DNA from: 55-13 sp964501275
Lineage (GTDB): Bacteria; Armatimonadota; Fimbriimonadia; Fimbriimonadales; Fimbriimonadaceae
Assembly: GCA_964501275.1 (NCBI GenBank)
Contig: CAZCSP010000002.1
Coordinates: 1 to 64,000, forward strand
Length of the DNA: 64,000 nucleotides
Reading direction: 5' to 3'
The notes under the pieces are model-generated. The model had not been told where the DNA came from. It saw nothing but the letters and a program-made list of their open reading frames with translations, and searched no databases. The position numbers were made by a program, and so were the translations under genes. Of the stretch, positions 60,694 to 64,000 are shown piece by piece (position 1 is the stretch's first letter; each line of letters opens with the position of its first letter).

Positions 60694-60762
60694 AGTCGCC
60701 CGCCATCTCAATTGAGGAATTGGGAACTTGTGAGAAGCCACGTCATAGTTGCTTTCTTGTAG

Positions 60763-60950
60763 TACGGCGTCATCCTGAGCGAGCCAGGAGGAACTTGTCG
60801 TGAAGGCACTTGCTTGTCGCGAGTCGAAGGACCTCACCCGCTCGTAGCTTCTTCCAAACCTGCAAGTAGGTGAGGTGGTTCGACTTCGCGGCGTAGAACG
60901 CTCTACAAAAGCAAAACACTCGGGCCGCTCTCGCTCACCATGACGCCGTT
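60763..60950. repeat. ACGGCGTCAT element copy D
   Basis: TACGGCGTCATCCTGAGCG (60763 on) pairs with CGCTCACCATGACGCCGT ending 60949; the inner stem GAGTCGAAGGACCTCACCC with GTGAGGTGGTTCGACTTCG is conserved. It sits between the NlpC/P60 gene and the degenerate caspase gene. Confidence 0.85.
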
Positions 60951-60998
60951 CTACCTTCGAGTTAACCCTTAAAAGGCTCCCCAGCAATCCAGCAATTC

Positions 60999-63050
60999 TC
61001 ATCGTCTCGCACTCCTCACCGAGAACCGGTACAGGTTCCAATAGTAGCGGCTGGTCAAGCTCCCGACCGTGACCCCTCGACTGGACGACGCATGGGCGAA
61101 CGCATAAGGAATCTCTCCGAACTTCTTCCGCCACGCCTCCGGCACCCGCCCAATGTAGAGGCCTGTGTGGCGGGTTCCCGAGGCGTCGGTGAGGCCGCGT
61201 TGGAAGATCACCCGGTCGCCCGAGCCCAAGGCCCTCATATTGTTGGTGGCGTTCTTGAAGCGCACGGGGTCGGGAAGGACGATGGTCTGACCGGCTCTTC
61301 GCGCTTGGCCCGGCTTGAAGTGGACGACGTCGCCGATGGTTTCTTGGATCACGACCGGCGGCGAGGGGACTTTCCAACCGATTTTGCTATAAACCGCCGC
61401 GACATAGTGGGAGCAGTCGATGCCCCTCGTCAGGCTGTTGCCGCCCCACTGGTAAGGCGTCCCAAGGTACTTGAGGGCTTCCCGGGCCACGATATCGTCG
61501 TTCGGGTCGGCCATCGGGATGGCGACCGCTTCCCGAATCCTCAGACTGGCGCCCGGCACAAAACCCATCACCTGGTCGAACCGGACCCGGTACATATTGC
61601 TCGCCTCGACTTTCCCCAGAATCTCCACAAACCGGTCCTTGGGAACCTTGCCCACCGAGGGCGAATCCGGCTTGGAGGTCTGCTTCACGTTCAGTTCTAC
61701 CAACGCCACCGCCGTCCCCGTCATCGCCGTATTCTCCTGCTCGGCGACGGGAACGTCCGGCGCCGTCGTCACAACTCCGTCCTTCTTCGCGATGATGTTC
61801 AAAAGGTCCCCCGGAAGCGGTTCCCCGCCCGCCGGGACCACCGCGTTGGTCGCCATGATATCATCCGGCGAAACACTCCAGGCTTCGGCAAGGGACTTCA
61901 ACGTGTCCCCCTGCTGAACCTCGTACAACCCCTTGAACTCATACCGCGAGGACTGAGCCTTCGCGATCAACTCCTCGCTCAAGCCCACCATCACACAAAG
62001 CTTGGTCCCGGGTGGAACGCTAGCGCCCTGCCGCAACCCATTGAGTGCGCGCACGATAGCCGGAGCGTTTTGATTTCTCTCGGCAAACGCGGAGACATCC
62101 TCGCCGGGGTTGATGGCGCGGTTTTCATAGATGACCGGAAGATCGGAGACCCGTTGCCGGATACCGACGATGGCCCACTCGTTCTCCTTCAGGTCGCCCG
62201 AGTTGATTGCCTGGATCGGATCGCGCTCCCCAATGTCCTTGCTCGTCACGACGGTCACAAACGAGATCGTCTTCCCGACCGAGTCGCCGTAGTTGTAGGT
62301 CTCAAAGCGAAGCGGACGGTCGTCGCGGGCCTCACGTACCTTGGGCGTGTCGTTTGGGGTGATGACCTCCACCGCGTCGCCAAGAGCGTTGACCCCGACG
62401 ATCGGATCCTTCTTGCCGTCGTCCAACCGATAAGCCTGCACATAGCTGGTCTTGGCGGGCCGAACCCAGCCGAGAATCGTCCGGGCCGGGGGTGAAACGC
62501 CGAATTCGGGCAGGTTCTCCAGATTGCTCAAAAGCCGGTCGCCTATCCGAGACTCCGCCACCCCCATCTGCTTCGCCCAGTAGGAGGGAGTCAGCAGAGA
62601 GAGGTTCGCGCCATTGAAATCAGCAGTAATCCCTAGGGTCGAGCAGAGCAGTTCCACATCCACAAAGGTCGTAGGCCTGCCGCCTTTGGGCGTGATCTCG
62701 TAGGGGTAGCTCTCGATGGGGAACGTCTTGATCGCCTTGGGAGGTCCCTCTTTGCCAAACACCTCCGCCGCCAAGCCAGCCCGCTGGTGCATGTAGATGC
62801 GCACCCGAACCTGGTTGTCCACCACGATATCGAACGACGAGTTGGGCATGACAGCGAGTTTGCCGCGCCCACCCGTCAGAAGTTCAGTCGCCTGTCGCAA
62901 GGGAACGAGGTAGGTGTTCAACTCCAACATCACCGGCCCCAGTTCAAGTGGCTTGCCGTCGAGTTCCACCTTCATGTTGGGCAGAGGCTGTTGGGCAAAG
63001 GCGATCCCCGCTAGAACCAGTCCAAACAGAACGCTAATTAGCCCGCGCAT
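60999..63050 (-). CDS. Secreted NlpC/P60 peptidase with copper-amine-oxidase-N, LysM and SH3 domains
   Basis: 683 residues. Signal peptide 1-19, a copper amine oxidase N-like domain (about 25-150, VELDGKPLELGPVMLELNTY), an unknown middle, LysM at about 372-415 (YEVQQGDTLKSLAEAWSVSP), an SH3-like stretch (about 445-510, VKQTSKPDSPSVGKV) and a C-terminal NlpC/P60 domain. The catalytic Cys is in RGIDCSHYVA (DCS-x-Y-V), and His candidates are in RHTGLYIG and FAHASSS. This is a peptidoglycan hydrolase, likely D-glutamyl-diaminopimelate endopeptidase type. It precedes the caspase-like genes. Confidence 0.9.
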   Translation of the reverse strand: MRGLISVLFGLVLAGIAFAQQPLPNMKVELDGKPLELGPVMLELNTYLVPLRQATELLTGGRGKLAVMPNSSFDIVVDNQVRVRIYMHQRAGLAAEVFGKEGPPKAIKTFPIESYPYEITPKGGRPTTFVDVELLCSTLGITADFNGANLSLLTPSYWAKQMGVAESRIGDRLLSNLENLPEFGVSPPARTILGWVRPAKTSYVQAYRLDDGKKDPIVGVNALGDAVEVITPNDTPKVREARDDRPLRFETYNYGDSVGKTISFVTVVTSKDIGERDPIQAINSGDLKENEWAIVGIRQRVSDLPVIYENRAINPGEDVSAFAERNQNAPAIVRALNGLRQGASVPPGTKLCVMVGLSEELIAKAQSSRYEFKGLYEVQQGDTLKSLAEAWSVSPDDIMATNAVVPAGGEPLPGDLLNIIAKKDGVVTTAPDVPVAEQENTAMTGTAVALVELNVKQTSKPDSPSVGKVPKDRFVEILGKVEASNMYRVRFDQVMGFVPGASLRIREAVAIPMADPNDDIVAREALKYLGTPYQWGGNSLTRGIDCSHYVAAVYSKIGWKVPSPPVVIQETIGDVVHFKPGQARRAGQTIVLPDPVRFKNATNNMRALGSGDRVIFQRGLTDASGTRHTGLYIGRVPEAWRKKFGEIPYAFAHASSSRGVTVGSLTSRYYWNLYRFSVRSARR

Positions 63051-63072
63051 CTATCCACCTCCTCCTAGCTTG

Positions 63073-63210
63073 AAAACGGCGTCATCCTGAGCGAGCCACT
63101 GAGAGTGTGTAGTTAGGCTGCTTGCCTGTCGCGAGTCGAAGGACCTCAACCGCTTGGAAAGGCAACCCACCGCGAACGGCTGAAAGCTGTGAGCGAGATA
63201 AGGCGTCGCC
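63073..63210. repeat. ACGGCGTCAT element copy E, shortened
   Basis: AACGGCGTCATCCTGAGCG (63073 on) pairs with GAGCGAGATAAGGCGTC near 63191; the inner GAGTCGAAGGACCTCAACC arm is present but its partner is degraded. It separates the NlpC/P60 gene from the final gene. Confidence 0.75.
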
Positions 63211-63213
63211 CCC

Positions 63214-64000
63214 CTACTTAGTCGGCGCATCTTCATTCACCTCCGCCGGATAAATGGCCCTCAATATGTCGCGGTTCAGCTTCCAGAGCTTGTCTCCCGC
63301 CGGAGGATTCTGGGCAGCTTTCTTCAGCGCATCCGGCAACTTCACACCCGACAGCGCGCTGGCATCGTAAAGCGGTCCGGCTTGGATGGCAAGGTTGAGC
63401 AGACAGATAAACGTCTCCCGATCCGAAATCGAAGGCTGTTGAGCCGGATCGTATCCGATGATCCAGTTCTCGCCCTTGTCGTACCCATCCGCCGCCGCCC
63501 GGAGTCGACTCACCAAGAACTTGGCTGGATCGTTTTCCTGAGCCATCACCTTCTTGATGAGCCCGTCCAGGTCCTTCAACCGCGAGCCCCCAATCAGCGA
63601 ATCGCTCACCGCCGCTGAGATTCGGGAGGTGAAGGGAACATCCTTCACATTCGGGTCCGCTAGATCGAGGTCCTTGGGTTGGCCTCCGGTCGCCAGCATG
63701 GCGGTCATGACCGCCTCGGCCTTCTCAGGGGTCGAGAACAGCATCGCCTTCACATGGTCCGCGCCAAAGGTGTCAAAGAAGAGCCGCTCCTGTGCGCCAG
63801 GGAAGGTGATCGTCCCCTTCCGCACCCGAGCCTCGGCACCCCGCGTACCCCCGAACGGATAGAACTGATAGAACTTGCCGCCCACTTGCCCCAGGATGAT
63901 CAGATACCCGTCCTGTCCCACCTTGATCTCCAACGCCAGCTGCCGACCCGCCTCCTGAATATCCTGATCCGGCTTCAACTTGAGCGAAATCTTGTTCTGG
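63214..64000 (-). CDS. DUF4384-like protein, C-terminal part (5' end outside window)
   Basis: At least 261 residues; the frame is open to the window edge and no start is certain. The first part (NKISLKLKPDQDIQEAGRQ, then LEIKVGQDGYLIILGQ, FYQFYP) is a DUF4384 domain, as in the degenerate caspase. The C-terminus is helical, with the last 60 residues unremarkable. It is first in the minus-strand series and probably encodes a larger enzyme or receptor carrying DUF4384 at its end. Confidence 0.7.
   Translation of the reverse strand, partial: QNKISLKLKPDQDIQEAGRQLALEIKVGQDGYLIILGQVGGKFYQFYPFGGTRGAEARVRKGTITFPGAQERLFFDTFGADHVKAMLFSTPEKAEAVMTAMLATGGQPKDLDLADPNVKDVPFTSRISAAVSDSLIGGSRLKDLDGLIKKVMAQENDPAKFLVSRLRAAADGYDKGENWIIGYDPAQQPSISDRETFICLLNLAIQAGPLYDASALSGVKLPDALKKAAQNPPAGDKLWKLNRDILRAIYPAEVNEDAPTK

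Noticed and set aside
60694..61377. Upstream extension of the degenerate caspase frame to 823 residues
   Set aside because: It runs through repeat element D and overlaps the NlpC/P60 coding sequence on the same strand; composition is not protein-like.

Overview
The window is about 60% GC, densely coded and entirely bacterial chromosome. It contains no rRNA, tRNA, CRISPR array, phage or transposase gene that I could recognise. The gene mix is an alternative complex III plus A2-type caa3 oxidase operon, a CtaA-CtaB fusion, a BTAD/NB-ARC regulator, a UPF0182 protein, a Tat-exported GH116 enzyme and caspase/DUF4384 proteins. It fits an aerobic, heterotrophic, Gram-negative-type soil or freshwater bacterium. 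My best guess is Armatimonadota (Fimbriimonadia-like), with Acidobacteriota, Planctomycetota or Chloroflexota as alternatives. This is inference from gene content only.

Layout. 1-0.8 kb: 3' part of xylA. 0.9-13.8 kb: one long minus-strand respiratory operon, actABCDEF - small membrane protein - sco - ctaCDEF, in which the ACIII oxidises menaquinol and passes electrons to the caa3 oxidase. 13.9-16.6 kb: fused heme O/heme A synthase gene and a divergent tetR. 16.7-29.1 kb: housekeeping genes (M42 peptidase, a nonsense-broken monooxygenase-like gene, aroA, tyrA, GH1 beta-glucosidase, UPF0182, DUF4230, mutM, cmk, dapA). 29.3-36.8 kb: a carbohydrate module (GH116 plus sugar-binding lipoprotein) divergent from a 997-residue BTAD/NB-ARC/TPR regulator. 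36.9-48 kb: Gfo/Idh/MocA oxidoreductase, cutC, msrA, a large duplicated unknown protein, a SWIM/SNF2 helicase, an endonuclease/exonuclease/phosphatase membrane protein and small unknowns. 48.2-55 kb: Fe-S assembly cluster sufC-sufD-(two unknowns)-sufS-sufU-sufT-rrf2-iscA, with no sufB in the window. 55.1-64 kb: a minus-strand cluster of a secreted caspase with PEGA and propeller domains, a repeat-containing secreted protein, a caspase with a degenerate dyad plus DUF4384, an NlpC/P60 hydrolase and a further DUF4384-like protein.

The most unusual feature is the non-coding part. Almost every intergenic gap of more than about 80 bp is filled by a long inverted repeat. Many are nested: outer arms of one sequence family enclose an inner palindrome of another, and the same arms recur around different cores. 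The arms are often degenerate tandem arrays of 7-10 bp units. Two such elements lie in frame inside genes (sufS at 52680-52822 and an unknown gene at 50804-50980). Others form gene ends or starts: the stop of the M42 peptidase, the last codons of cutC, the signal peptide of the sco product and the N-terminus of the degenerate caspase. This resembles the Rickettsia palindromic elements in behaviour, but the sequences are different and modular.
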